64,000 nucleotides of DNA from positions 354,502,302 to 354,566,301 of the forward strand of contig CM068374.1 in the NCBI GenBank assembly GCA_034769895.1, given 5' to 3'. The notes under the pieces were generated by a model. It saw only the letters and a list, made by a program, of their open reading frames with translations, did no database searches and was not told the DNA's origin. Source of the stretch: Magicicada septendecula (lineage: Eukaryota; Arthropoda; Insecta; Hemiptera; Cicadidae). Position 1 is the stretch's first letter. Each line of letters opens with the position of its first letter. The position numbers and the translations under genes are program-made. Of this stretch, positions 46,738 to 58,163 are shown one piece after another.

Positions 46738-48150
46738 ATATACAGTGAATGAACATTTAATTATTTTACTTTATGGTAATTACTTGGCTAACTTATGTAA
46801 TGAGGTGTGGTAAACAATAAAATGATATGACGAAAATTGTAGATAAATCTGTATTGATGTTAAATGTATTGTGTTAAGGTTATGTTATTGGGAGGTACAT
46901 GGTGTTTTTTGTGATCGATTTATAGTTTTGATGGAATCAAATGAAGTTAAATGTACTTGAAATAATGATATAAAAAGTGGAATCTGTAAATTGAAAGTTG
47001 AAATTAAAGGAAATATTTGTAAATTTTATTCAGATTCAAGGGTGAAAGATTTATTTTTAATGTAATAATGTTAATGTTCAATTTGAGTGTTTATTATGTT
47101 GTACTGTGTTGAGTATGTAATTGTGTAGGAATATAAAACATGTAATTGTATGTTTTAAAGCGATTCCCCCATTTTCGGGTGGTCACGACTTCACCATCCC
47201 TGACCATGGATTTTGGCTGCTTGGGGGCGGACCATGGTTGGAGGTAACCTCAACTAGGGGGTGAAAGCAACGATGGTCCTACTCCACAAATTGGTGCCAA
47301 AAAAAAAAGGCAATTATCCACTAATGAATAATGGTTTTATTTATTTTAGTAGAACACCCAAAATTAATATAAATAACAAGTGCGACTCGTTAGGAGTTAT
47401 CTCGTTACCTAATAATATTGTCGGAAATGAGTAATAGTGTTATTAGGTAATGAAATACAAATAATTTTAACAAAGTCGTCCGAACATTTTAGCTACGTTT
47501 AAAGAAGTAGTTGTAATTTAGATTTAATTTAGGAATGTTAAGGTGATCAATTCGCGTTATCCGCACTTGTTATTTTGTGGCTAGAGAAAATTGTTGGAAA
47601 ATAAGGGAGAAAGTATGCGCGTGTGACTAGTTTAAATTCTATGGTAGATAGTATATGAAGCATAATAAATAAGAAATGACAGACCAGTGTCTGGTGGAAA
47701 TTATAAGAAAAATTGTAAATTATGAATCAATCAAAAGTTATTTGTACTCGCTAGTGGAGTAATTCAAAGAACATAGTGAAGCTATGGTAATACCATGGGA
47801 CTGATAAATGGACAGTGAAAATTAAATGATAATATTTGTGAATTTTGTTTAAAAAATAGTGATTTATTTTGAAACTTGTTAATGTTAAAGCAAATACAAA
47901 TTTTAAAGGGTAGGCCTAATTGTAATGTAACAACTAACCTTGCTTGAGTACAGGGGGATTGTAAAAATATCTATATAACTTTAATTTTAAATGTGTATGT
48001 AGTATTAAGCTAAAGCGATTCCCCACATTTCAGGCGGTCCCGGCCTTACCAGCCCAGACCGTGGTTTTGGTTTACAACCAGCTATGGGCAGATTTATTGT
48101 ACACTGACCATGGTTGGTTGCTTTTAAAATTGGTGTAACATAGAAATCTT
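46738..48150 (+). other. Noncoding 3' part of element D with a duplicated block
   Basis: The family block with CCC(A/C)...TTTCGGGTGGTC occurs at 47155-47290 and again at 48012-48130. In the second copy CCAGCTATGG (48078) can pair with CCATGGTTGG (48108) using G-U pairs. Confidence 0.55.
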
Positions 48151-48152
48151 TT

Positions 48153-48790
48153 TTCTTTAAAAGAACGAGTGTTTACAAAATGGTTTGTAATGACTGCGAT
48201 ATGGTTTATATCGCTCAGACCTCCAGAGCATTTAGACAGGTTTAAAGAACATCTACCTAAAAATACCATAAATGCCTGTAAATCAAAATATGCCGAACAC
48301 TTAATGTTGCATAACCATAATTATACCGACTTTGACACCAACTGCAAGCCATTGCATTTCTGCAATAAGGGACGGTACATGAATGCAGCCGAAGAATTTG
48401 AAATATACCGGGCGTTTAAGTGCAGTCCTAATAACATGTTAAATGACCAGCTGAATTTTAAATCGCATCAGCTATACGATATGATTATTGACAAATTCAT
48501 AATAAGCAGGAATGGACAGCAATCGGTTGTAGGGCGTTGTGATGAGACTGTAGAGGAGTTGCAGGCAGTGCGTCGCGAGCCAGCAAAGGGTGCGCACCCA
48601 GACATCAGTTCACGTGTGTAGTGTGCTTTACTTTAATGTGTAATAGTTTAATTTTAATGTGATAACGATGTCCACACGGGACTGAAATCTGAAGATGAGG
48701 CTTTGTGCTTCGAAACACGTTATTTAAATAAAAAACAAGAAGTCACACGACGGATAAAATGGTAATAAAAATTTTAATCTGTTTGGAGTT
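48153..48790 (+). mobile_element. Penelope-like element fragment P3 (endonuclease end and 3' tail)
   Basis: The frame at 48169-48621 encodes the end of a GIY-YIG type Penelope endonuclease: DMVYIAQTSRAF-like bases just before RFKEHLPKN, then YAEHLMLHNHNY, EEFEIYRAFK and NDQLNFKSHQLYDMI. It is a different, more diverged lineage than P1/P2/P4. The RT part is missing. A hammerhead-like motif lies in the tail at 48685-48725. Confidence 0.78.
48685..48725 (+). ncRNA. Candidate hammerhead ribozyme in the P3 tail
   Basis: In order: AAAT, CTGAAGA, a stem GAGGC-TTTGT-GCTTC, GAAA, a tiny helix AC-AC-GT, T, then ATTT, which pairs with the first AAAT. This is the core order of a type I hammerhead with cleavage after GUU. 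One extra T after CTGAAGA is unpaired. Penelope-like elements are known to carry hammerheads with very short helix III. Confidence 0.55.
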
Positions 48791-48849
48791 AAATACCAGC
48801 CACCTACCTGCACCACTACACTTATTTTGCTAAATTTCAAAAATATAAT

Positions 48850-50414
48850 ATTATCAGAAACAAAACAAAAATAAGAAGAATCTCCATTAGCAACAATTTA
48901 ACACTCAGAGTAAGTTCACATAGGAGCCTATATGACACCAGCTGTTTTATATGTGTGGTAATCTTACCCCCAAAATGCCTATTATCAGTCGATTACTGAC
49001 TAATAGAGAAGGGAAGGGAAAAGGTCAAAAGTAAAGGAAGGATGTAATAACTATGTGGTATGGTACAGAAGAATTTTTGAAAGAATTCCAGGATAGAAGA
49101 AGGTGCATGTAAGTTTTCAGAGTAAACATGCAACGCAACCTATTTTAATTAACTATTTTATTCTTGGATTTTGTTGCCCATGATATGTCCGAATGTTATC
49201 ATTAAGAATAATATATTATTCCAATATGAAACACAAGTCACACATATTATTTGAACATAGTACACAACAACAATCTTTCAAACAATGGTGCCATCACCAA
49301 AAACTAGTGCTCCTAGTTGTAGCCTGTGATGAAGGTCATAATAAGCATAAATTGGTTCAAACAGTAAGGTAAAAATTCAAAAATTGTTATCTAAAATAAT
49401 TGTGTTCTGTGGCAGAATAATATATTATAGTTACTGATGAGTATTTTAATTCTTATTGACTATTTTAACTAAATATAAAAGGATGTTATAAAACTAATAT
49501 GAAAGACTAACATTTTAACTATTGTGAAAGTACTTTTTAAACTATTTAAATAAAATATATAAAAGCGTTTACCCTTTTGTAAAATATATAATGTGGTAAC
49601 TGTATAAATAAGACATATTATGTTTATTAATATTCTGGAATTCTTTCAATTCCTTGGAATTGTGACAATGATTAATCAAAATTATGTTGAGACATTTTAA
49701 AATCATTCTTTAAAATTGCTTTTTATCTATTTGATAATTAAAAATGGATACATAATTCATTTTCTCATTACAAAAAATATATATTAGTATGTAACTAAGG
49801 TAGTAATAATGCAAATCCTCCCAAAAGACAAGAATAGTTAGTTACTTCACCCTCTTCATTATTACTACTGTATCCTTCCACATAATTATTTGCATTCTCC
49901 TCGACCAGTAGCTTTTATTTACTCCTTAAACGTAAGCTACTAAAAGAAATGTAATGAGATTTTTCTCATTCAGTGTTCTTTGAAATGAGTAGTTTCTTCT
50001 TTTTTTATAAAAAATTGTACTGTACTCCAATGAATTGTTCATTACATATAGTTATAATATATATTTAGTGAATACATTGAATTTATGTTTTGCAAATTAA
50101 AAAAGTCGCTTCTAAAAACTTTGTGTTTTAATAAAGTTGAGTAAAAGCTTATGAACGTACACTATGTTGTAAGCTTTAGTTATAATCGTTAATACACTTG
50201 ATTTTCACAAGTATGTGCCAAACCATTACTTGTACCAAATTATGCCTTCAATAGTCCTGGTTCTTTCCAATACGTAATACAGTCCTGAACTTCACAAAAT
50301 CTAAGTTAACATTTGTTCGTTTTTCTCATTAAATAACTAGTGTAAGATATTTAACAAGTGTTCTTGTTTTTATTGAATGTGTTCTATTACATTTTCCTCC
50401 TTTGTTGGTTTCAG
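48850..50414 (+). other. Host intron sequence
   Basis: AT-rich DNA without a convincing gene. A Penelope-type tail remnant (CTTGGATTTTGTTGCCCATG) lies at about 49163-49200. The intron ends with TTGGTTTCAG. Confidence 0.5.
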
Positions 50415-50544
50415 ACATGAAAAAGCATTGATTGGTCTTGTACAAGACATTTTTCCTTCTTGCACAGTTGTTATCATGTCCGAAAGGCTGCGACAAGTTA
50501 TGTCTACAGACAGAATACTAGTTCTTGATTCTGGAAAAATGGCT
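50415..50544 (+). CDS. ABC transporter subfamily C (MRP-like), H-loop exon
   Basis: The first base completes the Glu codon begun in exon 29275-29447. The exon reads HEKALIGLVQDIF, then PSCTVVIMSERLRQVMSTD and RILVLDSGKMA, and ends before GTAAGT. MRP4-type proteins have CTVLTIAHRL at this place, so the H-loop His is Glu. The downstream RILVLDSG segment is kept. Confidence 0.85.
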
Positions 50545-50799
50545 GTAAGTCTCAGTACAATATTTCCTCTATTATGGTATATCCATACAATTAAACAGGT
50601 AATGATAATTGTACATTTTGAAAATTAATGTTGCTTTGAAGCTTGTGTACATGCAGTTGAAAAAAATATAACTTTTTAAAAGAATGTTCAAAATATTTTT
50701 AGGTTCATTTTATTATTACACCCAGTATATGGTATCCAATATTTAAAAGATTTACAAAACAGTTTAGATTTAAAATAGGGCACCAGTACTATAACTTTT

Positions 50800-52010
50800 T
50801 TTTTGTCCATGATGTGTCCGATGTTATCAACTAACAACATCAAATGTGGTTAGATAAAAATGATAGGAAATTCATAAGGAATTGTTTACTGTTTATGGTG
50901 AGAAGTCTTTATCATATAAAGCTGTAATAATTGGGTCAGTAATTGCTCTTAAGGACATTTAACAATTGTTGACGAACACCGACTTAGGTGTTCTGTTGAG
51001 ATATTGTGACGGAACCAACAGTGCAACAGGTAGAGGAAACGATTCGAGATGACAGATGACTAACGATAAACATCACAGCACCTGCAATAGGCGTTATCAT
51101 GGTTTAGCCTACAGCATAATGCATTTTCAAAAAATGTGTGCAAGGTGGATGGCTGACAACTGACTGACAAACAAAAAAATGACCCTGTCCTTTCAACATC
51201 TATCTCAATACATTAATGAAGAAGAAGGTGTGCTTAATAGGAATATTACTGAGGACTGATCATGGGTGCATCACTGTCAATCCAAATCAAAGCATTATTC
51301 AATGTAGAGAAAATATCCTTTGCCTCCATCCAAGAAATTCAATGTTAGACTCCCCCAGCAGGAAAGGTTATACTTAGTGTTCTGGGAATGCCACTAGTTC
51401 TTTTTCAGAGGCAAGATGAGAATGTGAACGCAACATCATACTGTGAAATGCAGTTGAAGCTTTGGGCTGCAATAAGAAAAAAATGGCCAAGCCTGGTGAC
51501 AATGGGAGTACTATTATATCATGACAATGCCAGACCTCATACGACATGGTTAACCTAAGAGAGATTCACCAATTTAGGGTGACAATTTCTTCAACATCCA
51601 CCTTACAGTCCTGAATCAGTTTCCAGTGATTTTCACCCGTATGGTTTGCTGAAATCATACCTTAGCAGTAGACGTTTTGTGGATGATGAAGATGGTGAAA
51701 ATGAAGTACATATATGACTGAGACAGCTATTCCAAGACTTTTATGCAACAGGTACTGGAGTGCTGATAAAATGATGGAATAAGTGTATAAATGTTGTTGG
51801 AAATAATGCTGAAAAATAAAAATGGTTGTCAAATAAATGTCTCACTCACTGAATATTTTCTTTACAATCATTTGTGACTTAATTACTGATTATATGTATA
51901 ATACTACCGACTTGGAACACAAAATTCCTTTGTATTCTCAGTCAGTAGTATTATACTTATAATTAGTTAATCAACAGACACGTCATGGACAACAAAATCC
52001 AAGAACTTAA
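50800..52010 (+). mobile_element. Penelope tail remnants around a mariner relic
   Basis: A tail in one direction (TTGTCCATGATGTGTCCG, about 50803-50820) and one in the other (CATGGACAACAAAATCCAAG, about 51985-52005) bracket the mariner relic. At 51890-51960 GTATAATACTACCGAC faces AGTCAGTAGTATTATAC. This looks like the two ends of an inverted Penelope pair with almost no body left. Confidence 0.5.
50990..51840 (+). pseudogene. Mariner-family transposase relic
   Basis: Scattered frames match a mariner DDD transposase in order: KMCARWMADN, TED(stop)SWVHHCQSKSKHYSM, LPQQERLYLVFWEC, LLYHDNARPHTTW, HPPYSPE, SDFHPYGLLKSYLSS and RFVDDEDGENEV. The three catalytic Asp positions (TED, HDNARPH, SDFH) can still be found. 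Many stops and frameshifts make it dead. Terminal repeats could not be fixed. It lies in the intron between exons 50415 and 52106. Confidence 0.8.
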
Positions 52011-52105
52011 TTGCTGACTTCCTTCATACACTACTATGTTCTCTATACACTATAATAAGTCTGAAACAAAAACTATTTCTAACATCTTGTTCTGATTATT
52101 TTTAG

Positions 52106-52219
52106 GAGTTTGGTCATCCATATTTGCTTCTACAAAATAAACAGAGCTTCCTGAACAAAATGATTGATGACGCTGGACCATCAGTGCTGAAAACACAGTT
52201 AATGGAAATTGCAAAAAAG
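52106..52219 (+). CDS. ABC transporter subfamily C (MRP-like), penultimate exon
   Basis: It lies between TTTTAG and GTATCG, phase 0 at both ends, 38 codons: EFGHPYLLLQNKQSFLNKMI, DDAGPSVLKTQLMEIAKK. The EFGHPYLLLQN segment is typical just after NBD2 of insect MRP/lethal(2)03659-type proteins. Confidence 0.85.
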
Positions 52220-52514
52220 GTATCGTTTCACTAACCTTTATACTTTTAGTAAAAAGTATGTTATTTTGTATTAACTAGATTTAGGTATGTGCACATTTTA
52301 TAACAAAACAATTATCTTATTAAAGAATAATTTTATACCATGTCTTCCATGATAATTAGTTAATAACATTTCCAACATTCTTCAGTTCATTAACATGGAT
52401 CGACAAATGTAAATGAATAATTAACAAATCTTGTGTAAATAAAGGGCTTTTATTATTTTAACATTTAATACATAATTTAATGGCTGATATGCATTAATTG
52501 TTAACCTTTTCTAG

Positions 52515-52589
52515 GCCTACATGTCTCACAGACCAATCCCAATAAGAGAAGATTCGACTGAGAGTATCGAAGCACGTAATTATATATGA
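52515..52589 (+). CDS. ABC transporter subfamily C (MRP-like), last exon
   Basis: The acceptor TTTTCTAG precedes AYMSHRPIPIREDSTESIEA and a TGA at 52587-52589. The C-terminal tail is short and acidic. An AATAAA lies 17 bases downstream. Confidence 0.7.
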   Translation, partial: AYMSHRPIPIREDSTESIEARNYI

Positions 52590-52605
52590 CCTTTGTATTT
52601 ATTGT

Positions 52606-52611
52606 AATAAA
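52606..52611 (+). terminator. Polyadenylation signal of the ABC transporter gene
   Basis: AATAAA lies directly after the stop codon of the last exon. A T-rich stretch (TTTTTTTAGC) follows from about 52622. Confidence 0.6.
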
Positions 52612-52718
52612 ACTGTTATGCTTTTTTTAGCTTTTATTTGTTTTGTTGTTACTTTTGGTCAAACCTTGAACTTATGAACTCTCCTTTATCTCATATCCTA
52701 AAGTATAACTAACTTCTA

Positions 52719-54611
52719 ACTAAATATAATTATTTCACTACCGACTCGGAACACAAAGTTTTTTATGGGTAAAAACGTACAAGTTTTACCTTATAACCTG
52801 AACCGGTTTTCGCTTTTAAAAAGCTTCTTCAGAGGCTGCCGCTGGGAGCACTGTCCATCTTGTTGTTGGCGACAGTATCGATTTTCTAGAAAAAACAAAA
52901 ATCCTCACAAACAATGACAGATACTCACATAAAATACTATACTGGCACACATACATTGATGACATTCTAATACTATACAGGGGAAACACAAGACAATGTG
53001 AACAGTTAGTAACACACATAAACAAAATACATAAAAACATAACCTTTACTGCCGAATACGAATACAACAATAGCATAAACTTCTTAGACCACTCCATCAC
53101 AAAACTTGAACACAGACACAAATTCAGTATATACAGAAATCCGACTACAACTGACACACTAATTCACAACTCCTCCAATCACCCAATACAACACAAACTA
53201 GCAGCCTTCAGAACCATGATACATAGACTTAACAACATCCCCCTAGATGAAAAAGACTACAAACATGAACTAAACACGATAAAATATCTAGCAGAATCCA
53301 ACGGATACAACAGAACAATAGTCAATACTCCTACACAAAACAAACAACAAACAAAGACAGAAAACAACAAATTCATAACACTAACATACATCAACAAACA
53401 AACTGAAAAAATAGCCCACAAATTCAAAAAAGCAGGATACAGAATCGCTTACAAAACTACTAACAAAACAGAACACACACTATGAAAACACACACACAAA
53501 CCACAAAACAAATTCTATCTACCTGGTGTTTACAAACTAAATTTCTCAGATTGCAACAAATTCTATATAGGGCAGACAGGACGTAGCTTCAAACAAAGAT
53601 ACATTGAACACACAAAGACACTCCACTCCACTACAGAAACCACCTTTGCAAACCACCTCACTGAAGCAAACCACATGTACAAAAACATCGACAATGACAT
53701 GGACATTCTACACATACACACAAAAGGCCGAAAACTAGACATTCTAGAACAATTGGAAATATACTGTTACAACATCACAGAACAATCTGTCGAATGTGCC
53801 AGAAGAATCCCGATGTAATGTGTGTGGCAGACGTGCTTGTCGACGCATTTTCGAGAGGTTTCCTGAAGGCGCCAGCTGCGCGGACTGTGTCAAGGCCGCA
53901 GTTAATTACGTAGTTCACACGAGCACTAAGACGCAATTAAAAACATTCTGGTTTGTGAGCGCAGGTATAAATACATGGCGGCGGCAGCCTTAAGTTTCAG
54001 TATAGTGGCGATATATTTACAGAGCAGTTCAAGTTATAGTCGCGATATATTACTGTGTGCGTTCAAGTGGTTATTAGTTAAGTGTTGTGTTTTATAATCG
54101 GACGGTATAATTGTAATACAATTGTGTTTAATTTTAGTGGACATTTTATTGCGTGTGAACAATTTTCATTTGATTTGTTGTAGAGACTGTGTTGTTAATT
54201 ACGAACTGTTTAACTGTAAAAATTAAAGGTGTGCTTAGTGACATAATTGGTGTCTTGTATTTTGTTTCCACTGTACCTACGACGATCAAGTAGACTGTCG
54301 TAACAATACAAAAACAAGAAAACAAATTAAAACGACATCCTAAACGAACAGACACAATTCAAATCACACGCATTATTCGAACATATCACATCCCACACAC
54401 ACAACATCGATATTTCGAAAATCGATACCGTCGCCAACAACAAGACGGACAGTGCTCCCAGCGGCAGCCTCTGAAGAAGCTTTTTAAAAGCGAAAACTGG
54501 TTCAGGTTATAAGGTAAAACTTTTACGTTTTTACCTATAAAAAACTTTATGTTCCGAGTCGGTAGTGAAATAATTATATTTAGTTTAGTAACGGACAACG
54601 AAATTCAAGAA
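52719..54611 (+). mobile_element. Penelope-like element P2 (inverted, truncated, split by a solo LTR)
   Basis: Positions 52719-52880 are a Penelope 3' tail on the minus strand. At about 52883 it switches to plus-strand RT sequence (TKILTNNDRYSHKILYW-like, then YIDDILILYRGNTRQ). The body continues through FLD(H)SITKLEHRHKFSIYR and a GIY-YIG end (PGVYKLN, FYIGQTGRSFKQRYIEH) to a plus-strand tail ending near 54611. The frame is broken by several stops (for example at 53484). A solo LTR interrupts it at 53765-54305. It is older than P4. Confidence 0.85.
53765..54305 (+). mobile_element. Solo LTR related to element F, inserted in P2
   Basis: It starts TGTTACAACATC and ends GACTGTCGTAACA, with the target duplication ATAC on both sides (53761-53764, 54306-54309). 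Its last 150-200 bases match the LTR of F closely (ACGATCAAGTAGACTGTCG). The first half does not. Confidence 0.88.
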
Positions 54612-57600
54612 ATTAACTTTTATTTTTTTTTACCAAAACAAAAAAAATCACAAAATATATATGTATTACTACTTTTTTCATGCTCATAAAGTCTTACTCT
54701 GTGACTGAATGTTTTTCACACATTTGTAATATTAATTTATTTTGAAATCTTGAATCAGTTAAGTTGGGAGTAAAACTAACTGATCATAAGCTGCGTTGCG
54801 GAGAAAACCAAACATAATAGAACCTCACAGAGTACTTCATTGCATTCTTACTATGAACTTCATTAGTTATGTCCATAACAGAGTTATTTAGGTATGTCCA
54901 TAACAGAGTTATTAAGGTATGTCCATAATTTATAAAATTTATCAATTGAACGTTTTTGTTTTAATGTTTACAGTACAAACAATTTTCACTTTTTGTAACA
55001 TTCTGTTTCATACCCTTTCATTGACCATTTCATTATAACTTTATATAAAAAGTTACGTAAACATCAAAGCATTTGACAAAAAAAGAACATTAAGTTAGTA
55101 GTTTGCCATTAAATTTTTGTCCCTACCTTTGAATCTTCTATTAACCCTTTCACGCAGACAGACTGATTATCTGGTTAGCCAATAAACTGCATAAATTAGT
55201 AACAAAACTTTTTAAATAACCTCATTTTTTACTGTACTTCATGGAATGACTGATCGTGTTGTAGCCTCAAAATTTGATCATTTTGTCCAATTTTTTTTTT
55301 TTAAACATTTAATTACTAAAATTATTGTTTTGCTATTTACTGCTAGGTTAAAATAGTTAAGGACAAGACACTTGCGAATGTAGCAATGGTATTTATCAGT
55401 TGTATAATGCTAGCGAAATTCCAGTCCTGAAACTGATAAAGAATAGTAAGAAAAATAAGAAACAAACCTACCAATAAAAATGTATTTTTCTAAAATAAAG
55501 TCATGTAGTTGCAACAACAAAAATGTAAAAAAAAATTAAATACTAATACTAAAAATTTAACAAACTGTGGAAAATCATAAACACTCACATTAAATGCAAT
55601 TAAAAGCTTGCATTAAACTTAAGCAAAAACATGACATATGGCCCGAATGAATGTTTGAATACACAGAAAGAAAATAAGAAATGGAGAACAACGCAAATAA
55701 ACAACAGAAGTTTCTATAGTTATAACAATGAAGCATCAGCTGTTAATATATTTTTCAATACCTCCACACTAGTTAACCAATAAACTAGTGATGGATGTTT
55801 ATTCTAAGGCTAATCAAAGGGTAATTCTAAGGCTGTCATGCCATCATGTGGCCAATGTCAATTACGGCAGTGAATGGAGAAAAGTTTTCAGTAATATCGA
55901 GTGAAGTCAATTTACATAGCAAAGGTGCAATAACCAAATCGGCTACACTCAACCTATGCAGGAAAAAAGTCAATAAATAATGTTATTACAATTGTCAAGT
56001 TTAATGCATTAGGATACCAACACTCTCTCCCTCAGAAGATACTTCATAATTTGTCTGGCAACCTTGTGCTCATGTGTTCAGCATCAGAATGTGAATATAT
56101 CATCTCATTAATTTTATCTTGGACAGAGTACTTGTAATTCCAACTGTATCTGTATTTCTGGTACCATTCACTTTCAGACTATAAGTCTGAAATACCTCAT
56201 AACATAACCAGTGAATCAATCTCTTGAAAACTCTCAACTGGGTAAGCAGGTTGAAGGAAACATCTCAGGTAGTACCTATAGGACAAGTTATCAAACACAA
56301 TTGTTAGGTCATCTGTTGAATGCTTAATCTTCCCCAAGTGGCAAAGAATGATGGTAGATTACATTTATACGGTAACTAGCTTCTAACAATTTTATTTTAA
56401 TGCTTGACACACTGTCTGGAGATCAGTAGTCTCTTGCTTCGGATCTCTAGAGTGGATACAGACAGAATGAGACTTCACCAATAAGATAAGGAAAAGAGTA
56501 AGTGTCTACCCCAAATAATCTCTTTCAGCAATAAGTCATACAATTGGACTTTGTATGCACTGACCATTTTTGAAAGACTAATTTATCTCATCCTCTGAAG
56601 CCTGACAGTGAAAGCCTGTCTCCTTGTAAACTCTGATGATTTTATTATTATAATTCGAGGGACATTACAAAAGCTCAACAAAATTGTGATGATCAATGGA
56701 AGGTAAATATGAAGGAGGAAATAGTAAGTTTGATTTTGGAGCCACTAGGTCTGACCAACAGGTGTAGGTATCATCCTAATAAAACAGATATGAAAAACTT
56801 GTCGATTCCAAAGACTGAACATAACGTTTAGAAGATCTGGATCAGTTTATATGACAGACTGTTAAAAGAGTTTTTATTGTTACTAACGCAGTAACTATTG
56901 CACAGACTTCCATGTGACTGTCTAAGTGGACAAATTACATTGTGTTGAGAACAAATTCTTACTTTCCTAGCTTCTAAAGGAAATTACACTGTAGACACAG
57001 ACATGATCAGGGTCCAATTATATCATAACTAAAAGATGGTATAATTGTGTAAACTCTAGCAAAGGGTTTTACTAGACAGGAAGAAATTACTGTGTGAAAA
57101 AAGAGAGTTATTGTCCCAGCTTTGGACCATTTTACAAGTATATTTATAGGAGAGAGTTTTCATTGTGAACAGACAACTGCAATTGTATAGCCCATAAGAA
57201 TAAAAAATCCAAAAGGGCAAATGACTAGGTGGTTGAAATGTTTCAAAGACTACATCTTACAGTAAAATTTAAGTGGAAGTGTCTATACAGTAACACTCAT
57301 GGTTATTCTCAAATACTGTGTCTGAAAGATAGCTGACATTGCAGTGTAAGTGAACAAGTTGAAGACATCGCTGTTGACTTTTGGGAATCCTTCAAAGACT
57401 TCAAATTTCTATCATAAGCAACTGAACAGCAAAGGCATTAGATTAAATCCTAAAGATCCTAAGAGTAAATGAGGAGAGCTATTATTGTGAGACTGGCATC
57501 ATATCTGTCATAGATCTAAATTACTCGACTCATGGGGCACAATGGGATTCACAAAATGTGTGTTTCCAATCAGTCGGAAAGTGCTAAAGCTGATGGTGAA

Positions 57601-58026
57601 GAGATTTTTTACACAGTTGATAATACCCAGAATTAAATTACCTATATCTTCAAGGAATCAGGATCTTGAAATCAATAGAACAATTTGTAATTTGTAAATT
57701 TCATCTTCATTTTTGCCAAGGTGTTGTAATGGGTTATTTATGACACGGCTTTGTGGAGTTTGAAACTCTGTTGAATTTTCGGCAGTGTTGTAAACTGTAT
57801 ATAAGTGATTTCTTAATTAAATAAGTGACAGAGTATTAGTGATCTAATACCAGACAGGAAAGTCCATACTTGTGCATGATCGGTCAAGGACAAATGACCC
57901 ACTCAGGAACAGTAAACAGATGATTCACACTTTGCTACATATGTGTGAATAATTTAAAGCTTCACACGTACAAAATCCGATCAAACCAATTTTTTTGGAG
58001 CCTAACAATGGACATGAGTGGCAATT

Positions 58027-58057
<31 letters not shown>

Positions 58058-58163
58058 TGTCAATAATTTAGTAACACACACTCAAACAAATCACAGCAGT
58101 GTGTTATGTCTAGCAACAGATATGAATGTGTATGGTGGTAGGGTAGCAACCTAATGGGCATAT
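54612..58163. other. Intergenic stretch without recognised genes
   Basis: AT-rich, with no ORF or motif that I trust. It contains a 25-bp tandem repeat at 54868-54930 (TATGTCCATAACAGAGTTAT plus 5 bases, about 2.5 copies) and a (GA)n run at 58030-58058. Confidence 0.6.

Larger units (their letters stand above)
29948..48150 (+). mobile_element. Non-autonomous LTR retrotransposon 'D' (RT-less family; host of C and E)
   Basis: The 5' LTR starts TGTAACGATACAGG inside P1 and is itself split by C: 29948-30953 plus 43927-44027, about 1.1 kb. Then come a perfect tRNA-Lys type primer site, the family ORF (44235-46737, with a 1.2-kb insertion), and noncoding DNA with two copies of the conserved CGGGCGGTC block. 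No 3' LTR, polypurine hairpin or end is found, so the 3' end is deleted and the right limit given is approximate. Confidence 0.75.

Noticed and set aside
48072..48269. Minus-strand 65-residue frame over the P3 fragment.
   Set aside because: It is antisense to the recognised Penelope endonuclease remnant.
53796..53993. Cys-rich 65-residue frame (CNVCGRRACRR) resembling a zinc-binding peptide.
   Set aside because: It lies wholly inside a solo LTR with a target duplication and is not seen in the related LTRs.
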